Below are positions 9,193 to 17,825 of a stretch of DNA of 64,000 nt, piece after piece. The position numbers and the translations under genes were made by a program. The DNA is from Aquipluma nitroreducens (lineage in GTDB: Bacteria > Bacteroidota > Bacteroidia > Bacteroidales > Prolixibacteraceae). Within the stretch, counting starts at the first letter, position 1, and each line of letters opens with the position of its first letter. Under the pieces are notes generated by a model. It saw only the letters and a program-made list of their open reading frames with translations. It ran no database searches and was not told the DNA's origin. The stretch spans positions 1,798,001 through 1,862,000 of the forward strand of contig NZ_AP018694.1 of assembly GCF_009689585.1 (NCBI RefSeq), read 5' to 3'.

Positions 9193-9714
9193 TTATTCAG
9201 GATAATATTCTAATGAAATAAGTTCCTTCTCAATCTTAAAACCAGCTTTTTGGTATGCCATTAATGCAGATTCGTGGTCTCGTTCACAAGTATGCAACCA
9301 CACCTTTGCTCCATTTTGTCCGGCTACATAAACCGATGCCTGAATTAATTTTTGTCCCAGCCCTTTCCCTATCCACTCGGGTTTCAGTCCAAGATAAACA
9401 AGTTCGGTCTCAGCTTCAGCGCGAACCAGTTCGAAGAAGCCTGCAGTTTCATTTTCAACTTGAAAAAGCCAGACTTCGTTGTTTTCAGCATTCAAAATTT
9501 GAGATAGTTTTTCATACGATTTCAGCAAACGACCCGTCCAGCCCCAGTTTTCGCCAACAGCCTTGTAAATTTTAAGATACTCGTCTGCCGGAGGATTTTT
9601 CCAAAGATTGATGCTGATCAATTCGTCAGCAGAAGGCACATCCGGAAGGTTTCCGTCAAAAGTCAAAAACCATGTTTTGACAGGAATTAGCTTATATCCG
9701 GGAATTTTGTCCAT
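9193..9714 (-). CDS. GNAT-family N-acetyltransferase
   Basis: 173-aa protein with one GNAT domain in the C-terminal half. The acetyl-CoA binding motif A is LGLKPEWIGKGLGQKLI (about 110-126), preceded by the strand ETELVYLG and followed by the motif B region HTCERDHESALMAYQKAGF, all typical of small-molecule or peptide N-acetyltransferases. It transfers an acetyl group from acetyl-CoA to an amine; the acceptor is not predictable. The stop is 2 bp before the dehydratase start and the gene follows punA by 38 bp on the same strand, so punA, this gene and the dehydratase may form one operon. Confidence 0.85.
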   Translation of the reverse strand: MDKIPGYKLIPVKTWFLTFDGNLPDVPSADELISINLWKNPPADEYLKIYKAVGENWGWTGRLLKSYEKLSQILNAENNEVWLFQVENETAGFFELVRAEAETELVYLGLKPEWIGKGLGQKLIQASVYVAGQNGAKVWLHTCERDHESALMAYQKAGFKIEKELISLEYYPE

Positions 9715-9752
9715 AATTCAAATCCATTAAGGAAGGCTTGAGGGGCTACAGG

Positions 9753-10565
9753 TCATAATCCGGCAACCAGTTCTCTCAAAATCAATGTCATGTTTGGTTC
9801 GGCTTTCATGGCCACTTCCTGAACTTCTTCGTGCGAAATTTCAACGATTTGTCCGGGAACGCCACTGTCGGTTACAATCGAAATCCCGAAAACTGTCATT
9901 TCCATATGTCGGGCCACAATCACTTCCGGAACGGTTGACATGCCAACAATATCGGCGCCTAAATGACGGAACATCAGATATTCGGCAGGAGTTTCGAAAG
10001 TTGGTCCGGAGACACCCACATAAACACCCTCGCGCACTGCGATACCATTTTTTAGAGCTATTGCTTTCGCCCTATTGCGCAAATGTGGATCGTACGATTT
10101 ACTCATATCCGGAAACCGGGTTCCGAGTTCATTGATATTCTTGCCACGCAGCGGATGTTCAGGGAAGAAATTAATGTGATCGGAAATAATAATCACGTCA
10201 CCCACTTTATAATCGGGATTCAATCCTCCGGAAGCATTCGATACGAACAAGGTATTAATGCCCAGCATTTTCATTACACGGACCGGGAAAGTAACTTCCT
10301 TCATCGAATAGCCTTCGTAATAATGAAAACGTCCTTGCATGGCAAGTACATTTTTACCGCCAAGCTGACCAAAAATCAACTGTCCGGAATGCCCGTCAAC
10401 AGTTGAAACCGGGAAATCTGGAATTTGACTGTAAGGAATAGTCAGCTCAACTGTTATTTCATTTACCAGTCCGCCCAAACCCGAACCCAGGATGATTCCG
10501 GCATCAATTGGCTTTTTTATTCTTTCGCTTATGAAGGTCGCGGTTGCTTTTATTTTCTCTAACAT
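9753..10565 (-). CDS. punA: Purine nucleoside phosphorylase, trimeric class
   Basis: 270-aa enzyme that splits purine (deoxy)nucleosides with phosphate to base and (deoxy)ribose-1-phosphate. Signature segments are the phosphate loop GIILGSGLGGLV (about 23-34), the FVSNASGGLNP loop (about 107-117) and the base-binding FETPAEYLMFRHLGADIVGMS region (about 189-209), all of the trimeric human/PunA type. The start at 10565 matches family N-termini and makes the gene overlap the 3' end of lpxK by 62 bp in another frame. The lpxK-punA adjacency recurs in Bacteroidota. Nucleotide salvage, cytoplasmic. Confidence 0.93.
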   Translation of the reverse strand: MLEKIKATATFISERIKKPIDAGIILGSGLGGLVNEITVELTIPYSQIPDFPVSTVDGHSGQLIFGQLGGKNVLAMQGRFHYYEGYSMKEVTFPVRVMKMLGINTLFVSNASGGLNPDYKVGDVIIISDHINFFPEHPLRGKNINELGTRFPDMSKSYDPHLRNRAKAIALKNGIAVREGVYVGVSGPTFETPAEYLMFRHLGADIVGMSTVPEVIVARHMEMTVFGISIVTDSGVPGQIVEISHEEVQEVAMKAEPNMTLILRELVAGL

Positions 10566-11607
10566 AGGTTACAATTTTTTCGTCGAAGTTTTTTCCTTCG
10601 CTGTCGAGGAACTTAATTTTCAACGGAATATAGAATAAATGTGATTTCACTAAAGGCGACAAATTCATGTCTTTCAATCGCATCGAATCCTTCTCGGTAG
10701 TAATAATGATTTTATTTTCAGCATCAATCCCAACAAATTTTTGTTCGATTTGCTGAATGTTTGAAGCATTAAAATTGTGATGATCAGGATATTTTAAATC
10801 GGTAATGCTTTCGGTGAATGTACTCAGGTATTTGCGCAAATGTTCCGGATTAGCAATTCCGGTAATCAATAAAACACTTACTTTATCAGATGCCAGTTTT
10901 GGCGTTCCGATAGCCTCTTCAGGAAAAACCGGAGCGAGCGGCTGATAAACCATTGTAGTAAAAAACAAGTTCTGGTAAGGGCGCAGGTTCACGTCTTTCA
11001 TGATAATCCGCCGGGTGATTGGCGAAATTTCCTGCGGACATTTGGTGTAAATAATCAGGTTGGCGCGACGCATCTGCCATTTCGACTCGCGTAATCGTCC
11101 AACCGGCATCAATTGGTCCTTATCAATCGGGCGGTTAAAATCGATCAGCAAGATGTTGATCCCCGCGCTCACACTCCGGTGTTGAAAAGCATCGTCGAGC
11201 AAAATAATATCCGGCAAGTGAGCGGGCTCTTGCATCTGTATTTTTTTGATTGCATGAACACGCTTTTCGTCGACCACAACCTGAATGTTGCTAAATTTTC
11301 GTTTGATCTGGAGTGGTTCGTCGCCTACAGCCGTTGCAAGTGAATCAAAAGCAACTTCCTGATAACCTTTTGTTCTGCGCTTGTATCCCCTGCTAATCGT
11401 TGTTACCGTAAATTGTTTACTCAATAAGTCAACCAAATATTCGGTATGAGGAGTCTTCCCGGTTCCACCAACGGTAATGTTTCCGATTGATATAACCGGA
11501 ATCTCGAACTCGGTTGATTTGAATACTTTATAATCGTACAGAAAATTCCGCAAGGAAATAATCAACCCATAAATAGCAGAAATAGGATAAAGAAGAAATT
11601 TGAACAT
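10504..11607 (-). CDS. lpxK: Tetraacyldisaccharide 4'-kinase
   Basis: 367-aa kinase that phosphorylates the 4' position of the lipid A disaccharide at the inner membrane. The N-terminal membrane-associated helix (LLYPISAIYGLIISLRNFLYD) is followed by the Walker A sequence GNITVGGTGKTPHTEYL at about residues 42-58 and the Walker B-like region LPDIILLDDAFQHR at about 133-146, both diagnostic for LpxK. The last 20 codons lie inside the start of punA. The overlapping tail (NRDLHKRKNKKAN) is lysine-rich and looks like sequence added by drift. It shows that the organism makes lipid A. Confidence 0.93.
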   Translation of the reverse strand: MFKFLLYPISAIYGLIISLRNFLYDYKVFKSTEFEIPVISIGNITVGGTGKTPHTEYLVDLLSKQFTVTTISRGYKRRTKGYQEVAFDSLATAVGDEPLQIKRKFSNIQVVVDEKRVHAIKKIQMQEPAHLPDIILLDDAFQHRSVSAGINILLIDFNRPIDKDQLMPVGRLRESKWQMRRANLIIYTKCPQEISPITRRIIMKDVNLRPYQNLFFTTMVYQPLAPVFPEEAIGTPKLASDKVSVLLITGIANPEHLRKYLSTFTESITDLKYPDHHNFNASNIQQIEQKFVGIDAENKIIITTEKDSMRLKDMNLSPLVKSHLFYIPLKIKFLDSEGKNFDEKIVTYVRENKSNRDLHKRKNKKAN

Positions 11608-11740
11608 GTTGACCCTTCAGAATAAATTGAATGGCGAAAATACGAAAAATTGAAGAGCGAACCGAATTATAATGTTTAATAAGCAGTTTGTTAAGGTTTC
11701 ATTTTCTTGCCAGAATCCTTAAAACGAAATTCGATATTTG

Positions 11741-12574
11741 TTAAAGCAAATTCAAGGCATTCTTGAGGTAAGCATTAACCAATAGATAACTTTTTTTTGT
11801 GCTGGAAATGCGGTAACGCTTTTTCAGAATCTCTTCCGGACGGGCTTTTTTGATCTCCTTCAACAAATGAATGTAATAGCTGAAAGCCAGATAAACACCC
11901 AGGCGGACCTGCTTTTTTAACTGACGGATGCCTTCCATCGACTCCTGAAAATCCCGGTCAATCTCGGCTTCGAGTTGTTTCTTCGTCGCTTCAGTAAAAT
12001 TCGCAAAGTCAATGTCTTTAAAATATATCCGTCCCTTTTCGCTAAAATCGTCGCGTGCATCGCGTAAAAAATTCACTTTCTGGAAAGCCTCGCCCAGCTT
12101 GCGTGCAGGAATTACCAGCTGATCGTACTTTTCGGGTTCGTCGAAATAGAAAACCCGAAGGCACATCAGGCCCACCACTTCGGCTGATCCGTATATGTAT
12201 TTTTTCAAAAGTTCTGATGAATAAACCTCCTGACTCAAATCCATTTCCATACTCAACAAAAAAGCTTCAATCAATTCGCGATCAATTTTATATTTCCTGA
12301 CAGCCATCTGGAAGCTGTCAATGATCGGATTTATGCTGAAACCACGATCAATCGCCTTGAAAGTTTCTTGCCTGAATTCCTCAAAGATCGTTCGCTGATC
12401 CTGATCGAAAAAGGTATCAACAATTTCGTCGGCAAAGCGCACAAACCCATAAATACTGTAAATTCCTTCACGGTATTTCCAATTCAGGACACGAACACCC
12501 AACGAAAATGAAGTGCTATAATTACGAGTCGTGATTCTACTGCAATCGAGGTTATTTTTTCGGTACAATTCCAT
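11741..12574 (-). CDS. crtB: Phytoene synthase
   Basis: 277-aa squalene/phytoene synthase that joins two geranylgeranyl diphosphates to phytoene. The two Asp-rich motifs are VRFADEIVDTFFD (about 46-58) and LRDARDDFSEKGRIYF (about 170-185), and the N-terminal TRNYSTSFSLGVRVL segment is typical of CrtB rather than squalene synthase. The gene follows crtI and overlaps it by 23 bp (crtI ends at 12552), so translation is probably coupled. No geranylgeranyl diphosphate synthase is in the window. Confidence 0.92.
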   Translation of the reverse strand: MELYRKNNLDCSRITTRNYSTSFSLGVRVLNWKYREGIYSIYGFVRFADEIVDTFFDQDQRTIFEEFRQETFKAIDRGFSINPIIDSFQMAVRKYKIDRELIEAFLLSMEMDLSQEVYSSELLKKYIYGSAEVVGLMCLRVFYFDEPEKYDQLVIPARKLGEAFQKVNFLRDARDDFSEKGRIYFKDIDFANFTEATKKQLEAEIDRDFQESMEGIRQLKKQVRLGVYLAFSYYIHLLKEIKKARPEEILKKRYRISSTKKSYLLVNAYLKNALNLL

Positions 12575-14042
12575 GATCGTTCTGTATTCTTTCGGTTACC
12601 AATCGCGAACTTATGACGGTCATCGGCAATCCGGTTCCCGGAATAGTCGATGCGCCCACGTAATAGAGATTATTGAATTTTTCATCTTTGTTTTTTGGCC
12701 TGAAACCGCCAACCTGGTTGAGATCATGAGCCAAACCGAGTCCACTGCCGCGGTACAAGCCAAACATTTCTTCCCAGTGTTCAGGATTTAAAACAACCTT
12801 CACTTCGGTGTGTGCATGAAAATCGAACCCAGTCCGGTCGCTCAAATCCTGAATAATACCATCTGCAATTTCATCATCGTCTCTCCAATCCTGTTTATAT
12901 CGCAAATCGGGCACTGGGCAAAGGATAAAGATACACTCCTTGCCTTCAGGTGCATAGTCTGGGTTGTGCATCGACTGAATATTGACGTAATAATAGGGTT
13001 TGTCGAGCTTTATTTTGTTCTTGAAAATTTTTCCGGCGTATTCTTCAAAATTCCGTCTCAAAAAGTAATTGTGGTGATACATGTTCGGAACTTTGGCGTC
13101 CAAACCCAGATAAATGGTCAGCGGAGCCAATGTCCATTTTTTGGCATCCAGTTTTTGTACTGAGAACTCAGGTCGTTTTAAAATAGCGCCGCGAAACCAG
13201 GCCGCATCGGCATTCACCACAAACAGATCGGCCTTCCATTCTTTTCCTGAAGTGTCAGTGAATGAACTAATCTCGCCATCTTTCTTCGAAAAACTTACAA
13301 TCTCAGTATTGTAATGGATCTGAACTCCCCGTTTTTGCAGCTCCTGAAGAATTCCTTCCACGATTTTGTACATTCCACCTTTCACATTGTAATAGCCGTC
13401 ATGAACTAATTCGGTGTAATTCAGCAAAGTATATACAGCCGGAGTATCGAAAGGAGTGGCTCCAAGAAAAAATCCTACGAGCGAGAAAATCACTTTCACC
13501 TCGAACGAATCAAAATTTCGTTCCATTTCACGCCACATCGAATAGAACATTTTTGGAGCGTGTTTAATTGGAACGGTTGTGAGTTTCAACAGATATTGAG
13601 TCAAAGAATCAAAATTGCGCTGAATCACAATGTTCTCGGTATCGTGAAAAATTTGCCCGGCAGCCTTCAAAAAACGGGTAATCTTCCGTTCAAAGTCAGG
13701 TTCAACATTCTGGAATTCAAGTGCCAGCTTTTTCAGGTCTTTATAAATCAGGTAGCTTCGCTGGTCGCCTTCAAAGTGAACCGAATAAAGTGGATCGAGC
13801 TCAACAAATTCAAAAGGCATTGGCATGTTGCAATCTTTCACCAATTCCTCAAACTCGTAACTCATGCTAAAAAAGGTTGGAGCCATGTCGAACTTAAACC
13901 CGCCTTTTTCAAGTAGGTTTAACCGGCCGCCAGCCCGATGGTACTTCTCGACCATCTCAACCTCGTACCCTCTGGTTGAAAGCCGAAGTGCTGTGCTTAG
14001 TCCTCCTAGACCTGTTCCGATTACTATTACCTTTTTTTGCAT
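12552..14042 (-). CDS. crtI: Phytoene desaturase
   Basis: 496-aa FAD-dependent desaturase. It starts with the dinucleotide-binding fold VIVIGTGLGGLSTALRLS and the GG-doublet region KYHRAGGRL, and ends in the C-terminal FAD motif VGASTIPGTGLPMTVIS that is characteristic of CrtI-type carotenoid desaturases. It probably introduces the four double bases of lycopene-type carotenoids from phytoene, acting at the membrane. It heads the minus-strand crtI-crtB operon, divergent from crtD across a 390-bp spacer. A second desaturase of the same superfamily is at 14433. Confidence 0.9.
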   Translation of the reverse strand: MQKKVIVIGTGLGGLSTALRLSTRGYEVEMVEKYHRAGGRLNLLEKGGFKFDMAPTFFSMSYEFEELVKDCNMPMPFEFVELDPLYSVHFEGDQRSYLIYKDLKKLALEFQNVEPDFERKITRFLKAAGQIFHDTENIVIQRNFDSLTQYLLKLTTVPIKHAPKMFYSMWREMERNFDSFEVKVIFSLVGFFLGATPFDTPAVYTLLNYTELVHDGYYNVKGGMYKIVEGILQELQKRGVQIHYNTEIVSFSKKDGEISSFTDTSGKEWKADLFVVNADAAWFRGAILKRPEFSVQKLDAKKWTLAPLTIYLGLDAKVPNMYHHNYFLRRNFEEYAGKIFKNKIKLDKPYYYVNIQSMHNPDYAPEGKECIFILCPVPDLRYKQDWRDDDEIADGIIQDLSDRTGFDFHAHTEVKVVLNPEHWEEMFGLYRGSGLGLAHDLNQVGGFRPKNKDEKFNNLYYVGASTIPGTGLPMTVISSRLVTERIQNDHGIVPKK

Positions 14043-14432
14043 CTGTTTAATTTATTTACAAAATACTTAAACAAACAACTCATGAAATGTTTTAGTAATT
14101 TACGAATTTATTTTTGGAGTACATCTTGTTTTTCATCTTGACAGAAAAATTATTATCTAAAAGTAACTTTTGGATTTACTTTTTTGCCCTTTTTACCGTA
14201 TCTTCCGGATGGAACTCGCATGTAATGTCATACTGCTAAAATTGAGTCCACTCCGAAAAGTCCGAGTTTATTGATTTTCAACTTTGCCACCCCTGACCCC
14301 TAAAGGGGAACTCGTTGAAAATAAATAAACTCTTCAAAGTCCCCTTCAGGGGATTTAGGGGTTTTTGACTTTTCGCAGCAGACTCAAAATTACATTTTAA
14401 CAAACATGCTCGTTTCATAAATTTAGTGAATT
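14043..14432. promoter_or_regulatory. Divergent spacer between the two carotenoid operons
   Basis: 390 bp between crtI (minus) and crtD (plus), which must hold the promoters of both operons. Near 14157-14180 there are two TAACTTTTGG/TTACTTTTTTG-like stretches close to the Bacteroidota -7 box, but neither has a clear -33 partner. A pair of C-run/G-run hairpins occupies 14289-14362 (separate entry). No MerR/CarH-type operator is obvious and no regulator gene is in the island. Confidence 0.4.
14289..14362. repeat. Paired palindromic repeat (REP/BIME-like)
   Basis: An outer ACCCCT/AGGGGT (14289-14294 with 14357-14362) encloses two hairpins, CCCCTAAAGGGG (14297-14308) and CCCCTTCAGGGG (14341-14352), separated by AT-rich DNA. 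The same design (C-run arm, palindrome, AT-rich spacer, palindrome, G-run arm) occurs at 54600-54794. A dispersed intergenic repeat is the best explanation. Confidence 0.6.
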
Positions 14433-15902
14433 ATGACAACGGCTATCATCATCGGATCAGGAATTGGCGGGCTTGCTACTGCCATTAGGCTTGCCCGTCA
14501 GGGAATTAGTGTAGCGGTGTACGAGTCGGCTGAAAAAGCCGGCGGCAAGGTGTCGCAACTTCATTTCGATGGGTTTCGGTTCGATGCAGGACCATCGCTG
14601 CTTACTTTACCTGAATTGGTACACGAACTTCTCGATGATGACCTCCGTTTCCCGATCCGCAAACTCGATGTAATTACCAAATACTTCTATCCCGATGGAA
14701 CTCAGCTTTCGGCCTTCAGCAATGTCGAAAAGTTTTCTGCTGAGGTCGGACAAAAGTTAGATATTCCATCATCAAAGGTGGTCAATTATCTCAAAAAGGC
14801 AGCTAAAGTTTATGAACTCACTTCCGACCTTTTCATTTTCGGCTCCTTCCATCGTATTAAAACCCTGATGAACTTAAAATCGCTCAGAACGCTGATTCAT
14901 TTTCGGCATCTTCAGGCCTTGAATACTTTACACGAATACAACCGGCAGGAATTGAGCGACGGTCGCCTGGTTCAATTATTCGATCGATATGCCACATACA
15001 ACGGCAGCAATCCCTATGAAACCCCGGCAACTCTGAGCGTAATTTCGCATCTGGAACACAACCTGGGCGCTTTTATTCCTGAAGATGGCATGTTTCAAAT
15101 TACCGATTCGCTTTATCAACAAGCCTTGCGACTTGGTGTCAAGTTTCATTTCAGCCAACCCGTCCGGAAAGTAGATGCAGCCAATGGCAAGGTTTCCGGA
15201 GTTATAATCGACACAGGATTTGTCGCGGCAGATATTGTGGTTAGCGACATTGATATTCATCGGTTTTACTCATCGCTGTTGCCTGATAAAAAACGACTTG
15301 CAAGAATTACAAAAGAAGAACGATCATCGTCAGCCCTTATTTTTTACTGGGGAATGAAAGGTGTCTTTCCTGAATTAGACATCCACAATATCTTTTTCAG
15401 TTCTGATTATCAGGACGAATTTGAACACCTGTTTGAGAAAAAAAAAATATACAACGATCCGACTGTATACGTTTACATTAGCAGCAAATACAACCGATCC
15501 GACGCGCCCGAAGGTTGCGAAAACTGGTTCGTAATGATTAATGCGCCAGCCGACACCGGACAAAACTGGGATGAACTGATTGCACAATCACGAAAAAATA
15601 TTCTGGAAAAGCTGGAGCGAATGTTGGGCAAAAAATTGTCGGAAAGTATCGTCAGCGAACAAATTTTGTCGCCTCCTGATATTTTTAAACAAACCGGTTC
15701 AGTCAACGGTTCATTGTATGGAAGCAGCTCCAATAGCCGTTATGCATCGTTTAACCGACATGCAAATTTCCGAAGAGACATCAACGGTTTGTATTTTGTG
15801 GGGGGCAGCGTGCATCCGGGCGGAGGAATTCCGTTATGTTTGTCGTCGGCAAACATTGTTGATGGATTGGTGAAAGAACAATTGCAAAAACGACCAAAAT
15901 GA
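14433..15902 (+). CDS. crtD: Carotenoid 3,4-desaturase (CrtD-like)
   Basis: 489-aa FAD-dependent oxidoreductase of the CrtI/CrtD superfamily, with the N-terminal IIIGSGIGGLATAIRLARQG motif, the AEKAGGKVSQ segment and the C-terminal FAD motif VGGSVHPGGGIPLCLSS. The VHPGGGIP variant and a neighbouring cruF distinguish CrtD-like 1-hydroxycarotenoid 3,4-desaturases from the crtI copy at 12552. It would desaturate the end of an acyclic or monocyclic carotenoid after CruF adds the hydroxyl. It heads the plus-strand operon and overlaps cruF by 4 bp (ATGA). It might instead be another desaturase/ketolase of the family. Confidence 0.8.
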   Translation: MTTAIIIGSGIGGLATAIRLARQGISVAVYESAEKAGGKVSQLHFDGFRFDAGPSLLTLPELVHELLDDDLRFPIRKLDVITKYFYPDGTQLSAFSNVEKFSAEVGQKLDIPSSKVVNYLKKAAKVYELTSDLFIFGSFHRIKTLMNLKSLRTLIHFRHLQALNTLHEYNRQELSDGRLVQLFDRYATYNGSNPYETPATLSVISHLEHNLGAFIPEDGMFQITDSLYQQALRLGVKFHFSQPVRKVDAANGKVSGVIIDTGFVAADIVVSDIDIHRFYSSLLPDKKRLARITKEERSSSALIFYWGMKGVFPELDIHNIFFSSDYQDEFEHLFEKKKIYNDPTVYVYISSKYNRSDAPEGCENWFVMINAPADTGQNWDELIAQSRKNILEKLERMLGKKLSESIVSEQILSPPDIFKQTGSVNGSLYGSSSNSRYASFNRHANFRRDINGLYFVGGSVHPGGGIPLCLSSANIVDGLVKEQLQKRPK

Positions 15903-16537
15903 AAACGTTTACAAAAGATCAGATTGCAAAAATCGCAATCGGTTTATGGTATCTGGTTGGGATAATCGGGTTTATGATTCGCCCGTTGCAGCCCATTTTT
16001 CAACAACTCACACCTTTCGGGATGGTGGTCGCTGCTGCTTTGCTTATGTTTTTTCACGAACCCAAAAACTTGAAAAGTGGACTTGTTTTTTCAGGTATTG
16101 CTTTGTTTGGCTTTATTGTTGAGTTGATCGGAGTAAATACGCAAGCCATTTTTGGATTCTACATTTACGGAAATTCACTGGGCCCAAAACTGTGGAATAC
16201 ACCATTTATCATCGGTCTCAACTGGTTGGTTCTGATTTATTGCATTGCGTCACTGGCCAAACCCATTCGCAACACCTGGTATTTCCCATTAATTGGTGCA
16301 GCAACAATGGTAGGCTTCGACTGGCTGATGGAACCCGTTGCCATTGCCAACGACATGTGGTATTGGGCATGCCCGGGTATTCCAAGTAAAAATTACATCG
16401 ACTGGTTTCTGGTTTCCGGATTCCTTTTTCTGATGATCCGCCTCCTGAAAGTTGAAATCAATAACCGGATTGCCGGTTTTCTATTCGCCATGCAAGTGGT
16501 GTTTTTCCTGGCTTTGAACATTTTGATTCGCACCTGA
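15899..16537 (+). CDS. cruF: Carotenoid 1,2-hydratase (CruF-type membrane protein)
   Basis: 212-aa polytopic membrane protein with about seven hydrophobic segments and the CruF family motifs: GVNTQAIFGFYIYGNSLGPKL-like stretch at about 80-100 (key part YGNSLGPKL), PFIIGLNWLVLIY, then the acidic segment GFDWLMEPVAIANDMW and the IPSKNYIDWF stretch. CruF adds water to the psi-end of lycopene or gamma-carotene to give a 1-hydroxy group, distinct from CrtC. The start overlaps the crtD stop (ATGA), so the two are translationally coupled, which fits sequential action on one carotenoid end. Confidence 0.82.
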   Translation: MKTFTKDQIAKIAIGLWYLVGIIGFMIRPLQPIFQQLTPFGMVVAAALLMFFHEPKNLKSGLVFSGIALFGFIVELIGVNTQAIFGFYIYGNSLGPKLWNTPFIIGLNWLVLIYCIASLAKPIRNTWYFPLIGAATMVGFDWLMEPVAIANDMWYWACPGIPSKNYIDWFLVSGFLFLMIRLLKVEINNRIAGFLFAMQVVFFLALNILIRT

Positions 16538-16539
16538 TT

Positions 16540-17217
16540 ATGGGAATACTGATCGCCTTTCTCATCCTTTCGCTTTGGGCTGCACACTTGGCTTATCTGC
16601 TGGTATTTGTCGAAGTATCTTTCGCGCCAATCATGCTGATTCACATCGCCATTCAAACCTATTTATATACCGGACTTTTCATCACGGCTCACGATGCGAT
16701 GCACGGTCTGGTTTCGTCAAACCGCACAGTGAACTCGATCATTGGACAATCTGCAACATGGTTGTTTGCGGCACTCTCCTACTCCCGGCTTTACGAGAAG
16801 CATCATTTGCATCATCGGTTTCCGGGCGAAGAAGCCGATCCGGACTATTCTACCGGATCGCAAAATTTCTGGCGCTGGTGGTTTTCGTTCCTGAAAAATT
16901 ATGTGAGCTGGTGGCAAATCATCATCCTGGCCATCATTTTTAATGTTTTGCAGATTTGGATTAATCAACTAAACCTCATCGTGTTCTGGGTTCTGCCTTC
17001 GATTCTGGCAACCTTTCAATTGTTTTACTTCGGTACTTACAGGCCACACAAGCTGCCACATACCGAATCGATGATGCCACACAATGCCCGAAGTCAAAAT
17101 GGATCGCACGGTTGGGCCATGCTTTCGTGCTATTTCTTTGGATATCATTATGAGCACCACGAATCGCCGCACACGCCCTGGTGGAAATTGTATCGGATTA
17201 AAAACCTGAACCGATGA
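16540..17217 (+). CDS. crtW: Carotenoid 4-ketolase, CrtW type (membrane di-iron)
   Basis: 225-aa membrane enzyme of the fatty acid desaturase/carotene ketolase superfamily. His boxes are TAHDAMHG (about 49-56), KHHLHHRFPG (about 86-95) and YEHHESPHTPWWKL (about 205-218), which fit CrtW and not the shorter CrtZ hydroxylase. CrtW oxidises the 4 position of a beta-ionone ring, so its presence implies that a lycopene cyclase exists outside the window. It starts 2 bp after cruF and overlaps the next gene by 4 bp (ATGA). A different oxygenation position cannot be ruled out. Confidence 0.75.
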   Translation: MGILIAFLILSLWAAHLAYLLVFVEVSFAPIMLIHIAIQTYLYTGLFITAHDAMHGLVSSNRTVNSIIGQSATWLFAALSYSRLYEKHHLHHRFPGEEADPDYSTGSQNFWRWWFSFLKNYVSWWQIIILAIIFNVLQIWINQLNLIVFWVLPSILATFQLFYFGTYRPHKLPHTESMMPHNARSQNGSHGWAMLSCYFFGYHYEHHESPHTPWWKLYRIKNLNR

Positions 17218-17825
17218 TTAAAGCACGACACAATAACTTATATATCTGGTTTTTCAGAAATTACTTTCGACTGTTAAGCTTCTTTCAGTTTCGGAAGATG
17301 AGCGTTGTTACCGATGTAAATCTTCCTGAAAATAGGTCGGTGCTTTTATTTCAAAACCATTTTAGCTGGTGGGACGGATACTGGTCATACGAACTGAGCC
17401 GGAAAATATTCAATCGAAAATTTCATGTCATGATGCTCGAGGAACAACTACGAAAACACATGTTTCTGAACCGATGCGGAGTATTCTCAATCAAAAAAAA
17501 CAATCGGGATTTTTTGGATTCGCTACAGTATGCTTCCGGGATTTTAAGCAACCCTACGAATTTAGTGGTCATCTATCCAACCGGTGAACTATTGACTCAA
17601 CATCAGCAAATCATGCAGTTTCAAAAAGGAATTAACCGCATTATTGCTGGAGAAACTGATCATTTTGAAATTGTATTGGCTGTCTTTTTGGTAGACTACT
17701 TTGGATTTGCGCGTCCTGAAATCCGGATTTACCTGGAAAACTATTCCGGGAATCGAACTGTTGAATCTATTGAAAAAGCTTATCATTCGTTTTATCAAAC
17801 TTGTGTAACCAAACAAACCGAATAA
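17214..17825 (+). CDS. PlsC-like acyltransferase of the carotenoid operon
   Basis: 203-aa protein with the lysophospholipid acyltransferase catalytic motif H-x4-D (QNHFSWWDGYW, about residues 46-56) and a second motif resembling the P-x-G acyl acceptor block (YPTGELL, about 121-127). It is shorter than a normal PlsC and lacks its N-terminal membrane helix. The gene overlaps both neighbours by 1-4 bp inside the carotenoid operon, so it probably acylates a carotenoid derivative, perhaps the sugar added by the next gene, as CruD does for chlorobactene glucoside in green sulfur bacteria. This role is inferred from position. Confidence 0.65.
   Translation: MIKARHNNLYIWFFRNYFRLLSFFQFRKMSVVTDVNLPENRSVLLFQNHFSWWDGYWSYELSRKIFNRKFHVMMLEEQLRKHMFLNRCGVFSIKKNNRDFLDSLQYASGILSNPTNLVVIYPTGELLTQHQQIMQFQKGINRIIAGETDHFEIVLAVFLVDYFGFARPEIRIYLENYSGNRTVESIEKAYHSFYQTCVTKQTE

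Noticed and set aside
16540-17217. crtW as CrtZ hydroxylase
   Set aside because: The His boxes and the 225-aa length fit the ketolase/desaturase type and not the shorter CrtZ.
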